Below, in pieces: positions 53,271 to 64,000 of a stretch of DNA of 64,000 nucleotides. This stretch comes from Sinorhizobium meliloti 4H41 (GTDB lineage Bacteria; Pseudomonadota; Alphaproteobacteria; Rhizobiales; Rhizobiaceae): contig NZ_AQWP01000007.1 in NCBI RefSeq assembly GCF_000375585.1, positions 538 through 64,537 on the forward strand. Reading direction: 5' to 3'. Position numbers and translations under genes: made by a program. A model generated the notes under the pieces. The model worked only from the letters and a program-made list of their open reading frames with translations. It was not told the DNA's origin and did not search any database. Each line of letters starts with the position of its first letter. The stretch's first letter is position 1.

Positions 53271-53316
53271 CGCGAGACAATGGTGGTGAAAGAGGCTCAT
53301 ACCCCGGGGATACAAA

Positions 53317-54420
53317 ATGAAAGACATCGTCGTCATCGGTGCCGGCAAGATCGGCTCCACCATCGCGCGCATGCTGGCACATAGCGGCGACTACCGCGTC
53401 TGCGTCGCCGATCGCAGCGCCGAGCAGTTGCAGCAGGTCGAGAAGCACGATGCCGTCTCGACCGCAGTCGTCGACATCGCCGACATAAAGGCGCTCGTCG
53501 CCCTGCTCTCCGGAAAATTCGCCGTGCTCAGCGCCGCGCCGTTCCATCTGACGGTCGCGATCGCCGAAGCCGCAGCCGAGGCGAAAATTCACTATCTCGA
53601 CCTGACCGAAGACGTCGAATCCACCCGCCAGGTCAAGGCGATCGCAGCTGAGGCCGACACCGCCTTCATTCCGCAATGCGGCCTTGCACCGGGCTTCATT
53701 TCGATCGTCGCCAACGATCTCAGCCGGCATTTCGATACGCTCGAAAGCGTGCGCATGCGCGTCGGCGCCCTGCCGCAATACCCGTCGAACGCTTTGAACT
53801 ATAATCTCACCTGGAGCACCGACGGCGTCATCAACGAATATATCGAGCCCTGCGAGGCGATCGTCGAAGGTTCGCTGATCGAAGTTCCCGCGATGGAAGA
53901 GCGCGAGGAGTTCTCGCTCGACGGCGTCACCTACGAGGCCTTCAACACCTCCGGCGGCCTCGGCACGCTTTGCGAGACGCTGAAGGGCAAGGTCCGCACG
54001 CTCAATTACAAGACGATCCGTTATCCCGGTCATGCCGCGATCTTCAAGGCGCTCCTGAACGACCTCGGCCTGCGTCATCGCCGCGAGGTACTGAAGGACA
54101 TCCTCGAAAACGCCCTGCCGACCACCACCCAGGACGTGGTCGTGATCTTCGTCACCGTTTCGGGCTTCCGCGAAGGTCGCCTGGTGCAGGAGACCTACGC
54201 CAACAAGGTCTATAGCGGCGTCGTTGCAGGACGCATGCAGAGCGGCATCCAGATCACCACCGCCGGCAGCATCTGCGCCGTTCTCGACATGCTCGCCCAG
54301 GGCAAGATCCCCACCAAGGGCTTCGTGCGCCAGGAAGACATCGCGCTCGACGCCTTCCTTGCCAACCGCTTCGGCCACTACTACGCCCAGAAGCACGAGA
54401 CGGAACGCGCCGCGAGCTGA
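53317..54420 (+). CDS. Saccharopine dehydrogenase-family protein
   Basis: 367 residues. Rossmann N-terminus MKDIVVIGAGKIGSTIARML binds NAD(P). The catalytic domain is of the saccharopine dehydrogenase / carboxynorspermidine-synthase type (DLTEDVESTRQVKAIA, PQCGLAPGFISIVANDLS, RYPGHAAIFKALLNDLGLR). Candidate reactions are the lysine/alpha-aminoadipate route or a related amino-acid or polyamine reductive condensation. Lrp control supports an amino-acid link. It is single-gene, with its own terminator. Confidence 0.88.
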   Translation: MKDIVVIGAGKIGSTIARMLAHSGDYRVCVADRSAEQLQQVEKHDAVSTAVVDIADIKALVALLSGKFAVLSAAPFHLTVAIAEAAAEAKIHYLDLTEDVESTRQVKAIAAEADTAFIPQCGLAPGFISIVANDLSRHFDTLESVRMRVGALPQYPSNALNYNLTWSTDGVINEYIEPCEAIVEGSLIEVPAMEEREEFSLDGVTYEAFNTSGGLGTLCETLKGKVRTLNYKTIRYPGHAAIFKALLNDLGLRHRREVLKDILENALPTTTQDVVVIFVTVSGFREGRLVQETYANKVYSGVVAGRMQSGIQITTAGSICAVLDMLAQGKIPTKGFVRQEDIALDAFLANRFGHYYAQKHETERAAS

Positions 54421-54443
54421 GGCCGAGGCTAGGTCGATTACCG

Positions 54444-54474
54444 AAATGCCCGGACCTCTCGTCCGGGCATTTTC
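54444..54474 (+). terminator. Terminator of the saccharopine-like gene
   Basis: AATGCCCGGAC (54445-54455) pairs perfectly with GTCCGGGCATT (54461-54471) and is followed by TTCGTTTCT, 25 nt after the stop. Confidence 0.85.
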
Positions 54475-54489
54475 GTTTCTGCTTTCCGC

Positions 54490-54657
54490 CCGCCCTAATC
54501 CGCCTGCCGGCACCTTCTCCCCGCAAGCGGGGCGAAGGAGACACGCGGCGGCGTCTGTTCTCTTTCCTCGAAGCGAGTGGCGGAATGGGGCTGGGCCCTC
54601 GCGGCTTGCCCCTTCCCGCCTGCGGGGAGAAGGTCGCGGCAGCGGGATGAGGGGCGG
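54490..54657. repeat. RIME1-like element
   Basis: Two hairpin units: CTAATCCGCCTGCCGGCACC then TTCTCCCCGCAAGCGGGGCG (54494-54535), and CCCCTTCCCGCCTGCGGGGA then AGAAGGTCGCGGCAGCGGGATGAGGGG (54609-54655), about 70 bp apart and in opposite orientation. This fills most of the gap (54475-54732) between the two terminators of convergent units; no gene is present there. Confidence 0.75.
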
Positions 54658-54732
54658 CAACGGGTGGAAAGTACCGGGTGTCTTGAGACGCTCTATCGGC
54701 CGCTTGCGGGGAGACACGAACTCGCTGAGACG

Positions 54733-54756
54733 AAAAACCCCGCTCGAGGCGGGGTT
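54733..54756 (-). terminator. Terminator of the atp operon
   Basis: Read on the minus strand, AACCCCGC and GCGGGGTT form an 8-bp stem closed by CTCGA-type loop and followed by TTT. It is 34 nt beyond the atpC stop codon. Confidence 0.85.
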
Positions 54757-54789
54757 CGATAGGCATTATCCCTTATCGGGATGTCCCTT

Positions 54790-55194
54790 TCAGGCCGGGA
54801 TCACGATCTCCCCGAGCTTCGTGAGTTCGGCGATGAATTGTTCCAGACGCGTCTTCTTCTCGTCACCGGCGCCTTCGAGTTCGGCGCGTGCCGCTTCGAT
54901 GCGGTTTTCGAGAACCGTGCTGTCCAGTTCGTCGACATGGACGGCGGATTCGGCCAAAAGCGTGCAGCCGGAAGGCAGGATATCGGCAAAGCCGCCGAAG
55001 ACGGCGTAGCGTTCGGTCTTGCCGGCGGCGGTCTTCACCGCCACGACGCCCGGCTTGACGGTCGTCATGGTCGGCGCGTGATTGGCCATCACGGTCATCT
55101 CGCCCTCGGTCGCCGGAATGACGACTTCGGTCACCTTCTCCGAGACAAGCAGACGCTCGGGGGAAACAAGCTCAAAATTGAAACTTTCGGCCAT
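54790..55194 (-). CDS. atpC: ATP synthase F1 epsilon subunit
   Basis: 134 residues. N-terminal beta-sandwich (FELVSPERLLVSEKVTEVVI, GEMTVMANHAPTMTTVKPG) and C-terminal helix pair (ENRIEAARAELEGAG). It is the regulatory subunit of the central stalk. Two ATGs compete; 55194 lies 9 nt from AGAAG, while 55200 is too close. Last gene of atpHAGDC, 121 bp after atpD. Confidence 0.95.
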   Translation of the reverse strand: MAESFNFELVSPERLLVSEKVTEVVIPATEGEMTVMANHAPTMTTVKPGVVAVKTAAGKTERYAVFGGFADILPSGCTLLAESAVHVDELDSTVLENRIEAARAELEGAGDEKKTRLEQFIAELTKLGEIVIPA

Positions 55195-55315
55195 GACCAT
55201 TCACTTCTGGTGAGCGCGCCGCTGGTCGGCGGGCTGTGCACGTTCTCCGCCTCAACTGTCAGGCGGGATGAAAGCCGTGGCGCAAGGAACTCCGCGCCAC
55301 GGTTCCTGATGCAGA

Positions 55316-56854
<1,539 letters not shown>

Positions 56855-57736
56855 TTAGAGCGCTTCCGCGCCAGAGATGATTTCAATGAGTTCCTTGGTG
56901 ATCTGCGCCTGCCGCTGACGGTTGTAGCTGAGCGTCAGCTTGTCGATCATCTCACCCGCGTTGCGCGTCGCATTGTCCATGGCACTCATCTTCGCGCCCA
57001 TTTCACCCGCGACGTTCTCGAGCAGGGCCCGGAAGATCTGCACGGAGATATTGCGCGGGATGAGATCGCTGAGGATCGCGCCGGCTTCCGGCTCATATTC
57101 GTAGATCGCCGATGCCCCTTCGCCTTCGGCGGCCACTTCGCCGGCCGATGCCGGGATGAGCTGCTGGGCGGTCGGGATCTGGGAAATGACGGACTTGAAC
57201 TCGGAATAGAACAGGGTGCAGACGTCGAACTCGCCATTGTCGAAGAGCTCGATGACCTTGTGGCCGATCCGGTCCGCGTTCTCGAAACCGATCTTCTTGA
57301 CTTCACGCAGGTCGACACGGTCGATGATCAGCGACGCGAAGTCGCGCCGAAGCATATCGAAGCCCTTCTTCCCGACGCAGATGATCTTGACCGTCTTGCC
57401 CTGGGCCAGAAGCTTGCGCACATGGTCGCGGGCAAAGCGGGCGATCTGCGAGTTGAAGCCGCCGCAAAGACCGCGCTCGGCCGTGCACACGATCACCAGG
57501 TGCGTGTCGTCCTTGCCGGTTCCCGTCATCAGCCGCGGCGCACTGTCGTCCGCGCCGACCGCCTGGGCGATATTGGCGAGAACGGCAGCCATGCGCTGCG
57601 AATAGGGCCGGGCGGCCTCGGCCGCCTCCTGCGCACGCCGAAGCTTCGCCGCGGCGACCATCTTCATCGCCTTGGTGATCTTCTGCGTCGCCTTGACGGA
57701 GGCGATCCGGTTCTTCAGATCCTTAAGTGAAGGCAT
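56855..57736 (-). CDS. atpG: ATP synthase F1 gamma subunit
   Basis: 293 residues. The rotor shaft: N- and C-terminal coiled-coil helices ([40 protein letters not shown]) around a Rossmann-like core ([17 protein letters not shown]). Gap to atpD is 24 bp. Alphaproteobacterial length and no unusual insertion. Confidence 0.97.
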   Translation of the reverse strand: MPSLKDLKNRIASVKATQKITKAMKMVAAAKLRRAQEAAEAARPYSQRMAAVLANIAQAVGADDSAPRLMTGTGKDDTHLVIVCTAERGLCGGFNSQIARFARDHVRKLLAQGKTVKIICVGKKGFDMLRRDFASLIIDRVDLREVKKIGFENADRIGHKVIELFDNGEFDVCTLFYSEFKSVISQIPTAQQLIPASAGEVAAEGEGASAIYEYEPEAGAILSDLIPRNISVQIFRALLENVAGEMGAKMSAMDNATRNAGEMIDKLTLSYNRQRQAQITKELIEIISGAEAL

Positions 57737-57763
57737 CCGTTGTCCGTCCTAGTTGAGGTCCGC

Positions 57764-59293
57764 TCAGGCGAAGGATTTGGCGAAGCTGTCGATTGCGCCC
57801 TTCAGCTTGGCCTTGGTGTCGTCCGAGATAGCCTTTTCCGTACGGATGGTATCCAGAACGGCCTTGCCTTCCGAACGGAGGTAGGAAAGGAGACCGTGCT
57901 CGAACTTGCCGACCTCGCTGACCGGCAGCTTGTCGAGATAGCCGTTGACGCCGGCGAAGATGACCGCGACCTGCTCTTCCGTCTTCAGCGGCGAGAACTG
58001 CGGCTGCTTCAGAAGTTCGGTCAGGCGGGCACCGCGGTTGAGCAGACGCTGCGTCGCGGCATCGAGGTCCGAGCCGAACTGTGCGAAGGCCGCCATTTCG
58101 CGGTACTGGGCGAGCTCGCCCTTGATCGAGCCGGCGACCTGCTTCATCGCCTTGATCTGGGCGGAGGAGCCGACGCGCGAAACCGACAGACCGACGTTTA
58201 CGGCCGGACGGATACCCTGGTAGAACAGGTCGGTTTCGAGGAAGATCTGGCCGTCGGTGATCGAGATCACGTTGGTCGGAATGAACGCGGACACGTCGTT
58301 GCCCTGTGTCTCGATGACCGGCAGAGCCGTCAGCGAGCCGGCGCCACGCTCGTCGGAGAGCTTGGCGGCGCGCTCCAGAAGGCGCGAATGCAGGTAGAAG
58401 ACGTCGCCCGGATAGGCTTCACGGCCCGGCGGGCGGCGCAGCAGCAGCGACATCTGACGGTAGGCGACGGCCTGCTTGGAAAGGTCGTCATAGCCGATCA
58501 GGGCGTGCTTGCCGTTGTCACGGAAATATTCGCCCATCGCGCAGCCGGCGAACGGAGCCAGATACTGCATCGGCGCCGGATCGGAAGCCGTTGCGGCGAC
58601 GATGATCGAATACTGCAGCGCGCCGCGCTCTTCGAGCACCTTGACGAACTGAGCGACCGTCGAGCGCTTCTGGCCGATAGCGACGTAGACGCAATAGAGC
58701 TTATCCCCTTCCGGGCCATTGTCGTGAATGGCTTTCTGGTTGAGGATCGTATCGAGAATGATCGCGGTCTTGCCGGTCTGGCGGTCGCCGATGACGAGCT
58801 CGCGCTGGCCGCGGCCGACCGGGATGAGGGCGTCGATGGCCTTGAGGCCGGTCGACATCGGCTCGTGGACCGACTTGCGCGGAATGATGCCGGGCGCCTT
58901 GACGTCGACGCGGGCGCGCTGCTTGGCATTGATCGGGCCTTTGCCGTCGATCGGATTGCCGAGTGCGTCCACGACGCGGCCGAGCAGCTCCGGACCTACG
59001 GGAACGTCCACGATGGCGCCGGTCCGCTTGACCGTGTCGCCTTCCTTGATGTCCCGGTCCGAGCCGAAGATAACCACACCGACATTGTCGGCTTCGAGGT
59101 TCAGCGCCATGCCGCGAATTCCGCCTGGGAATTCGACCATCTCGCCTGCCTGGACGTTGTCGAGGCCGTAGACGCGGGCGATACCGTCACCGACGGAAAG
59201 CACCTGGCCGACTTCGGAAACTTCCGCTTCCTGGCCGAAATTTTTGATCTGATCTTTAAGAATTGCGGAAATTTCCGCGGCGCGGATATCCAT
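57764..59293 (-). CDS. atpA: ATP synthase F1 alpha subunit
   Basis: 509 residues. Non-catalytic nucleotide-binding subunit with Walker [11 protein letters not shown] (about 169-178), the conserved [20 protein letters not shown] arginine-finger block and N-terminal [18 protein letters not shown]. Start codon overlaps the last base of the atpH stop. Confidence 0.97.
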   Translation of the reverse strand: MDIRAAEISAILKDQIKNFGQEAEVSEVGQVLSVGDGIARVYGLDNVQAGEMVEFPGGIRGMALNLEADNVGVVIFGSDRDIKEGDTVKRTGAIVDVPVGPELLGRVVDALGNPIDGKGPINAKQRARVDVKAPGIIPRKSVHEPMSTGLKAIDALIPVGRGQRELVIGDRQTGKTAIILDTILNQKAIHDNGPEGDKLYCVYVAIGQKRSTVAQFVKVLEERGALQYSIIVAATASDPAPMQYLAPFAGCAMGEYFRDNGKHALIGYDDLSKQAVAYRQMSLLLRRPPGREAYPGDVFYLHSRLLERAAKLSDERGAGSLTALPVIETQGNDVSAFIPTNVISITDGQIFLETDLFYQGIRPAVNVGLSVSRVGSSAQIKAMKQVAGSIKGELAQYREMAAFAQFGSDLDAATQRLLNRGARLTELLKQPQFSPLKTEEQVAVIFAGVNGYLDKLPVSEVGKFEHGLLSYLRSEGKAVLDTIRTEKAISDDTKAKLKGAIDSFAKSFA

Positions 59294-59859
59294 CAGCCGA
59301 CCTCTTTCAGTGCAAGCTTAAGGGTAGAGAGTTTGGTGCGAAGGGAGGTGTCAATCTGGCGGGACCCGACCTTCACGATCAGACCTCCAAGAATAGACGG
59401 GTCGACGGTGACGTTTACCGCCACGTCTTTGCCGGTGACGCCTTTCAGCGCCGCCTTCAATTCGATTTCCTGCGCCAGCGTCAGCGCATGTGCCGACGTG
59501 ACGTCGGCGGTGATTTCGCCCTTGTGACGGGCAGCGAGCAGACGGAACGCCTTGATGATGCCCGGCAGCACGAAGAGGCGGCGATTGCGCGCGACGACCT
59601 TCAGGAAGTTGCCGACCAGCCCGGAGAAGCCGAACTTCTCGACGAGGGCGGAAATGGCCTTGAACTGGTCGTCGGCGGAAAAGACCGGGCTTACGATCAG
59701 CCGCTTCAGATCGTCACTGCCGTCGATCAGCGCCTGGATGCGCGTCAGATCGGCGCCGACTGCTTCGATCGACCCGGCATCAAGGGCAAGCTCGAAAAGC
59801 GAGGAGGCATATCTTTCTGCAACACCGGAAATGAGCTGGGATGTGTCTGCCACGGGCAC
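59293..59859 (-). CDS. atpH: ATP synthase F1 delta subunit
   Basis: 188 residues with GTG start at 59859 (AGAGAAGC upstream); a second GTG two codons on is possible. OSCP/delta family: N-terminal helical bundle ([20 protein letters not shown]) and C-terminal domain ending [20 protein letters not shown]. It is the first gene of the operon. The F0 genes atpIBEF are absent here, as is normal for alphaproteobacteria where F0 is elsewhere. The 238 bp upstream must hold the promoter; none is obvious by eye. Confidence 0.95.
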   Translation of the reverse strand: MPVADTSQLISGVAERYASSLFELALDAGSIEAVGADLTRIQALIDGSDDLKRLIVSPVFSADDQFKAISALVEKFGFSGLVGNFLKVVARNRRLFVLPGIIKAFRLLAARHKGEITADVTSAHALTLAQEIELKAALKGVTGKDVAVNVTVDPSILGGLIVKVGSRQIDTSLRTKLSTLKLALKEVG

Positions 59860-60097
59860 AAGCTTCTCTCAAAATCATCCAGGAATGCCAGGACAGGCGA
59901 ACCGTCGACCTAACATCTTGAATTTGCTGCAATAACTCGCAGGATATCGAGGCCGGTCGACCCACTTCCCCCGCAGTTCGCGGTTCGTCTAGCATAGGAT
60001 GTTTGGACTCGCAACACGCCAACGGCAGGAATGCGGCATTACCCGGCCGCTTCGGCCGAATTTTGCCGTAAATAGTGTCGCAGGCCCTTGTCGGCGA

Positions 60098-60484
60098 TCA
60101 GATCAGCCCGAAAACATAGGCAAGAGGCAGGATCGCCAGCGCCGCCTGGACCAGGAGCGCGAGCCAGTTGAAGAGGGTCGCGCCGTTGTCGCTCATGATC
60201 GACAGGATGCGACCGAACGCCGCGAGTGCGAAAGCCGCGCCGACGGCGAGATACACCATTGGCTGGGCAAGCAGGATGGCGCCGAGGCCCAGGCCGAGAT
60301 GCATGCCGCCCATGGTGGAGCGGGCCTCCGCCAGCCCTCCCCGCCGCCCCTCGGCGATGCCGATCCCGGCGGCGCGAAAGGTCAGGCGCGGCGCAAAGAG
60401 CATGACGAGCCCGATCAGCGCCGCGAGCGCGGCCGCACAAAAAGCCAGCAACTCCCCGGTTTCCGTCGGTATGTAGAACTCCAT
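60098..60484 (-). CDS. Small membrane protein, DUF4345-like
   Basis: 128 residues with four membrane helices (LAFCAAALAALIGLVMLFAP, GLGLGAILLAQPMVYLAVGA, then ALAAFGRILSIM and NWLALLVQAALAILPLAYV). The conserved EARSTMGGMHLGLGLGA segment is typical of the DUF4345 family. Function unknown. It lies between atpH and priA, all reading leftward, but with more than 120 bp on each side, so it is probably transcribed alone. Confidence 0.75.
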   Translation of the reverse strand: MEFYIPTETGELLAFCAAALAALIGLVMLFAPRLTFRAAGIGIAEGRRGGLAEARSTMGGMHLGLGLGAILLAQPMVYLAVGAAFALAAFGRILSIMSDNGATLFNWLALLVQAALAILPLAYVFGLI

Positions 60485-60606
60485 CTCCGTCCCCGCCCGT
60501 TGCTGTGGACCCTCCGCCTCGCGCCGAGCCGACGCGATGCGTGAAAGAGGTCTAGCCTATGTCCTTCCGGATGTGAATCGGTCGAAGGACGAAGATCCGG
60601 CAGTGA

Positions 60607-62811
60607 TCACAAAAAACTCTGCGGATCGATGTCGAGCTGGACGCTGACCGATCCGCGCTCCTTGGGGCCGGCAGCGATCATCGCCCGGACGAAGGACTGC
60701 ATGTCGCTGTTGCGCCGCCCGTGGACGAGAAGCCGGAAGCGATGTCGGCCGCGGATGAGCGCAAGCGGCGCTTCCGCCGGTCCGAGGATCGCTATGCCGT
60801 CGACGCGCGGCGCGGCATTGCGCAGTCCGCGGGCGTGGCCCTCGGCATCGCCGCGCGTATCGGCCGAAACGATGATCGAGGCGAGCCGGCCGAAAGGGGG
60901 CAGCACCGCCCTTTCCCGCTCATGGATCTCGCGTTCGTAGAAAGCGTCGGAATCGCCGGACACGATCGCCTGCATGACCGGATGCTGCGGCTGATAGGTC
61001 TGCAGAAGCCCGAGGCTCTTGAGGCCCGTCCGGCCGGCACGCCCCGTCACCTGGGAAAGGAGCTGGAACGTCCGTTCCGCAGCGCGCGGGTCGCCATTGG
61101 CAAGACCCAGATCCGCATCGACGATGCCGACCAGCGTCATGTTCGGGAAGTTGTGGCCCTTGGCGACGAGTTGGGTGCCGATGACGATGTCCGCCTCCCC
61201 GCGGGCGATCGCCTCGAGCTCCAGCCGCAGCCGCTTGACGCCCATCAGGTCGGAGGAGAGCACAATGGTGCGCGCGTCGGGGAAATGCCGCTCGACCTCT
61301 TCGGCGATGCGCTCCACCCCGGGGCCGCAGGCAACGAGATGATCGAGCGTGCCGCATTCCGGGCAGGCTTCCGGCGTCCTCTCCGAATAGCCGCAATGAT
61401 GGCACTGGATCTGCCCGCGGAAACGGTGCTCGACCAGCCAGCTCGAGCAGTCCGGGCACTGAAAGCGATGGCCGCAGACGCGGCAGAGCGTCAGCGGCGC
61501 ATAGCCGCGCCGGTTCAGGAACAGGAGCGCCTGCTCGCGCCGGCCGATCGTCTTGCCGATCTGGTTCACGAGCACCGGCGAAAGAAAGCCGCCGCGTTCC
61601 GGCGGATGGCGGCGCATATCGACTATGCCGAGATCGGGGAGCGCCGCATCGCCGAAGCGGGTGGGCAGATGGATCGGCCGGTAACGCCCCACCTCGCCGT
61701 TCACCCGGCTCTCGACCGAAGGTGTGGCGGAGACGAGCACGACCGGAAAATTGCCGATCCGCCCGCGTACCACGGCCATATCGCGCGCATTGTAGAAGAC
61801 GCGGTCCTCCTGCTTGTAGGCGGGGTCGTGCTCCTCGTCGACGATGATGAGGCCGAGATCCTCGAAGGGCAGGAAAAGCGCCGAGCGGGCGCCGGCGACG
61901 ACGCGCACCTGGCCGGTCGTCACCTGCCGCCAGACCTTTTCCCGCGTGCGCGGCGCGAGATCGGAATGCCACTCCGCGGGCTTCGCGCCGAAGCGCTCCT
62001 GGAAGCGTTCGAGGAAGCTTGCGGTCAGCGCGATCTCCGGCAGCAGGATCAGGACCTGCTTGCCGGCGCGCAACGTCGCCGCTATCGCCTCGAAATAGAC
62101 CTCCGTCTTGCCGGAACCGGTAATGCCGTCGATCAGCGATACCGAGAATTTCCGCTCCTCGACGGCGACCAGCAGGTCGGCAGCCGCCTGCCTCTGCGGG
62201 CCTTCGAGGCGCGGCGCGGCGAAAGCCGGATCCGGCGCGGCGACGACCGGCGGCGGCGGCATGAACACGGTCTCGAACACGCCCTGCGACGTCAGGCCGT
62301 CGATGACGCTGGACGAGACCCCCGCGGCATGGGCAAGCCCCGAGCGGGTCCAGGAAAGCCCGTCGCTCGCGGTGGCGAGGACGCGCTCGCGCGCCGCAGT
62401 CATCCGTTCCGGCCGCATCTCGGTCAGACGCAGGGCCTCCACCATCGGCTCCGGATCGAACGCGGCCGGCGCCCGGAGTGCCATCCGGGCGACGAGGCCC
62501 GGCGGCGTCAGCGTGTAGCTCGCCACCCAATCAAGAAAGGCGCGCATGTCCGGGCCGAGCGGCGGGCAGTCGAAGACCTTCTCGATCTGCTTCAGCTTTT
62601 TCGGATCGACGCCGCCGTCGTCTTCGCCGTCCCACACGACGCCGACGACGAAACGGGGGCCGAGCGGCACCTGGACGATCGATCCCGGCTCGACCGCCAT
62701 GCCGTCGGGCACCGCGTAGGAATAGGCCCTCGGCGCCGGCATGGGCACCAGGACGGGCACCACCCGGCGGTCGAGTACGGGGCCGAATAAATCGGTTGAA
62801 TCAAGAGTCAT
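60607..62811 (-). CDS. priA: Primosomal protein N' (PriA) helicase
   Basis: 734 residues. PriA restarts stalled replication forks. N-terminal DNA-binding domain (PVLVPMPAPRAYSYAVPDGM, VQVPLGPRFVVGVVW), then helicase core: Walker A GITGSGKTEVYFEA (about 226-239), DEEHDPAYKQ box, and the zinc-binding insert with CRVCGHRFQCPDCSS and CHHCGY...CPECG. C-terminal helicase motifs IVIGTQLVAKGHNFPNMTLV and QVTGRAGR are intact. Confidence 0.97.
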   Translation of the reverse strand: MTLDSTDLFGPVLDRRVVPVLVPMPAPRAYSYAVPDGMAVEPGSIVQVPLGPRFVVGVVWDGEDDGGVDPKKLKQIEKVFDCPPLGPDMRAFLDWVASYTLTPPGLVARMALRAPAAFDPEPMVEALRLTEMRPERMTAARERVLATASDGLSWTRSGLAHAAGVSSSVIDGLTSQGVFETVFMPPPPVVAAPDPAFAAPRLEGPQRQAAADLLVAVEERKFSVSLIDGITGSGKTEVYFEAIAATLRAGKQVLILLPEIALTASFLERFQERFGAKPAEWHSDLAPRTREKVWRQVTTGQVRVVAGARSALFLPFEDLGLIIVDEEHDPAYKQEDRVFYNARDMAVVRGRIGNFPVVLVSATPSVESRVNGEVGRYRPIHLPTRFGDAALPDLGIVDMRRHPPERGGFLSPVLVNQIGKTIGRREQALLFLNRRGYAPLTLCRVCGHRFQCPDCSSWLVEHRFRGQIQCHHCGYSERTPEACPECGTLDHLVACGPGVERIAEEVERHFPDARTIVLSSDLMGVKRLRLELEAIARGEADIVIGTQLVAKGHNFPNMTLVGIVDADLGLANGDPRAAERTFQLLSQVTGRAGRTGLKSLGLLQTYQPQHPVMQAIVSGDSDAFYEREIHERERAVLPPFGRLASIIVSADTRGDAEGHARGLRNAAPRVDGIAILGPAEAPLALIRGRHRFRLLVHGRRNSDMQSFVRAMIAAGPKERGSVSVQLDIDPQSFL

Positions 62812-62986
62812 TTTGCCGTGACCTTGCCACCGCTTTCAGTTAAAGAAAACTCGCAGCGAACCGCTGCCTTGCGGAAAGCAGGGTTTGTCACGGTTCCAAC
62901 CGAGTTTCAACGCGCGCGATATCCGCCATGGAATTTCCTGCTGTGGAGATGCGCCCGAAACGGCTGAGTGCCAAAGGAAGACTCCG

Positions 62987-63640
62987 ATGAAATTTTTCGT
63001 TGATACCGCCGATGTGAAGGACATCCGGGAACTGAACGATCTCGGCCTGCTCGACGGCGTCACCACAAATCCGTCATTGATCCTGAAGGCGGGCCGCGAC
63101 ATCGTCGAGGTTACCAAGGAAATCTGCTCGATCGTCGAAGGACCGGTTTCGGCCGAAGTGACCGCGACCGAATACAGCGCGATGATGAAGGAAGCGGCCG
63201 CGCTTTCGAAGATCGCCGACAATATCTGCATCAAGCTGCCGCTGACGCTCGACGGTCTCAAGGCCTGCAAGGCGCTGACCTCGGACGGCCACCAGACCAA
63301 TGTGACGCTGTGCTTCTCGGCAAACCAGGCGCTGCTCGCCGCCAAGGCCGGCGCGACCTTCGTCTCGCCGTTCATCGGCCGCCTCGACGATATCGCCGTC
63401 GACGGCATGGACCTGATCCGCGAAATCCGCCAGATCTTCGACAATTACGGCTACGAGACGGAGATCCTCGCCGCCTCGGTGCGCACGGTCAACCACGTCA
63501 AGGAGGCCGCCCTCATCGGCGCCGACGTCGTCACCGCCCCGCCGGCAACGCTGAAGGCCCTGGTCAAGCACCCGCTGACCGACAAGGGCCTCGAAATGTT
63601 CCTCGCCGACTGGGCCAAGACCGGCCAGAAGATCGCCTGA
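62987..63640 (+). CDS. tal: Transaldolase (short, FSA/TalC-type)
   Basis: 217 residues from ATG 62987 (AAAGGAAG upstream); the frame is open to 62885 without a start signal. Short TIM-barrel transaldolase/fructose-6-phosphate aldolase family. Catalytic Lys is in [12 protein letters not shown] and the conserved [17 protein letters not shown] and [11 protein letters not shown] blocks are present. It works in the non-oxidative pentose phosphate path; some members act as fructose-6-phosphate aldolase, which sequence alone does not resolve. Confidence 0.95.
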   Translation: MKFFVDTADVKDIRELNDLGLLDGVTTNPSLILKAGRDIVEVTKEICSIVEGPVSAEVTATEYSAMMKEAAALSKIADNICIKLPLTLDGLKACKALTSDGHQTNVTLCFSANQALLAAKAGATFVSPFIGRLDDIAVDGMDLIREIRQIFDNYGYETEILAASVRTVNHVKEAALIGADVVTAPPATLKALVKHPLTDKGLEMFLADWAKTGQKIA

Positions 63641-63664
63641 TCCTCCGCATCGAACGGAATTGAC

Positions 63665-63696
63665 AAGGGGCCTCGCAGTGATGCGGGGCCTTTTTT
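63665..63696 (+). terminator. Terminator of tal
   Basis: AAGG...CCTCGC pairs with GCGGGG-CCTT (two-base bulge), followed by TTTTTT. It starts 25 nt after the stop codon. Confidence 0.8.
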
Positions 63697-63720
63697 CCGA
63701 GTTCGCCCGTCTTCTAAAGG

Positions 63721-63800
63721 TCGCTCTGCAGGCGGGCGAGGGGACGAGCACGCGGCCGTCATGTTGCCCTGCCTGCAGGGTGGCCGGCAGGCCAGATAAG
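63721..63800. repeat. RIME-like remnant
   Basis: TGCCCTGCCTGCAGGGTGGC and CGGCAGGCCAGATAAGAG resemble the arms of the RIME2-like element at 30160-30335. Only part of the element is left, between tal and the next gene. Confidence 0.4.
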
Positions 63801-63807
63801 AGAGCCC

Positions 63808-64000
63808 TTACTCGTCCTCCTCTTCGACCGCGCCGGTAAGGCGCATGCCGTCGATCCAGGTGGCTCCGTCCTTGCGAATCACACGCCGCGGACGAACGCC
63901 GCATTGCTGCCGGACCAGCTCGGCCAGGCGTTCGGAATGCGTGACGATCCAGATCTGGCTTTCCCGCGCGGCACTGGCGACCATGGCAGCCAGTGCCGGC
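63808..64000 (-). CDS. AAA/SMC-like ATPase, C-terminal end, partial
   Basis: The minus-strand frame is open to the right edge and stops at TAA (63810-63808), giving the last 63 residues. It reads PALAAMVASAARESQIWIVT followed by HSERLAELV, the Walker-B-distal strand and switch histidine typical of RecF/SMC-type ABC ATPases. The tail is short and acidic (GAVEEEDE). The rest lies outside the window. It is convergent with tal. Confidence 0.7.
   Translation of the reverse strand, partial: PALAAMVASAARESQIWIVTHSERLAELVRQQCGVRPRRVIRKDGATWIDGMRLTGAVEEEDE

Overview
The window is a stretch of high-GC alphaproteobacterial chromosome. The gene content and order (dxr-hemA-cox, tamAB, cheW-mcp, the fds formate dehydrogenase operon, the glp glycerol ABC operon, mur/sitABCD, atpHAGDC, priA, tal) match, from memory, the Sinorhizobium (Ensifer) meliloti/medicae group. 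RIME-type intergenic repeats, a Mur (not Fur) regulator with its palindromic box, and a split ATP synthase operon without F0 genes support this. I saw no tRNA, rRNA, CRISPR array, insertion sequence or prophage. It reads as core chromosome with repeat-filled intergenic gaps.

Layout. 1-4.9 kb: the 3' end of an RTX protein, a small orphan protein, a decayed GNAT acetyltransferase, a META-MliC lipoprotein-like gene, dxr and hemA. 4.9-8.6 kb: a form II CO-dehydrogenase-like molybdo-hydroxylase operon (coxSLM). 9-12.2 kb: a glycine-zipper lipoprotein, a cyclase-TolB-TPR signalling protein and a frameshifted alpha/beta hydrolase. 12.5-20.2 kb: the TamA/TamB outer-membrane assembly pair; TamB carries a 478-codon internal tandem duplication. 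20.2-26 kb: a small monooxygenase-like gene behind a SoxR-like box, a VOC protein, an Lrp regulator divergent from arginase, and cheW with a soluble PAS-PAS chemoreceptor whose NWENF tail is out of frame. 26-34.5 kb: the NAD-dependent formate dehydrogenase operon fdsGBA-fdhD-fdsD with its LysR regulator, then an SDR. 34.6-43.3 kb: glpR-glpD-glpSTPQUV for glycerol uptake and glycerol-3-phosphate oxidation. 43.4-47.6 kb: two NCS2 purine permeases and an EamA exporter. 47.6-51.7 kb: mur divergent from sitABCD (manganese uptake). 51.8-54.4 kb: a membrane-anchored protein of unknown function, and an Lrp regulator divergent from a saccharopine-dehydrogenase-like enzyme. 54.8-64 kb: atpHAGDC, a DUF4345-like membrane protein, priA, transaldolase and the end of an ATPase gene.

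Several units are self-contained circuits with a regulator beside its target: Lrp/arginase, LysR/fds, GlpR/glp, Mur/sit and Lrp/saccharopine-like. Candidate palindromic operators are visible in four of these; none is evident between lrp and arginase. Formate oxidation (fds), the CODH-like hydroxylase and glycerol catabolism point to opportunistic use of C1 and C3 electron donors in soil.

No entirely new multi-gene system is evident. The most notable points are the hidden CheR-docking tail of the chemoreceptor, complementary degeneration of the two glycerol ABC ATPases, the SoxR-like box with a repeat-supplied stop codon, and the TamB duplication.
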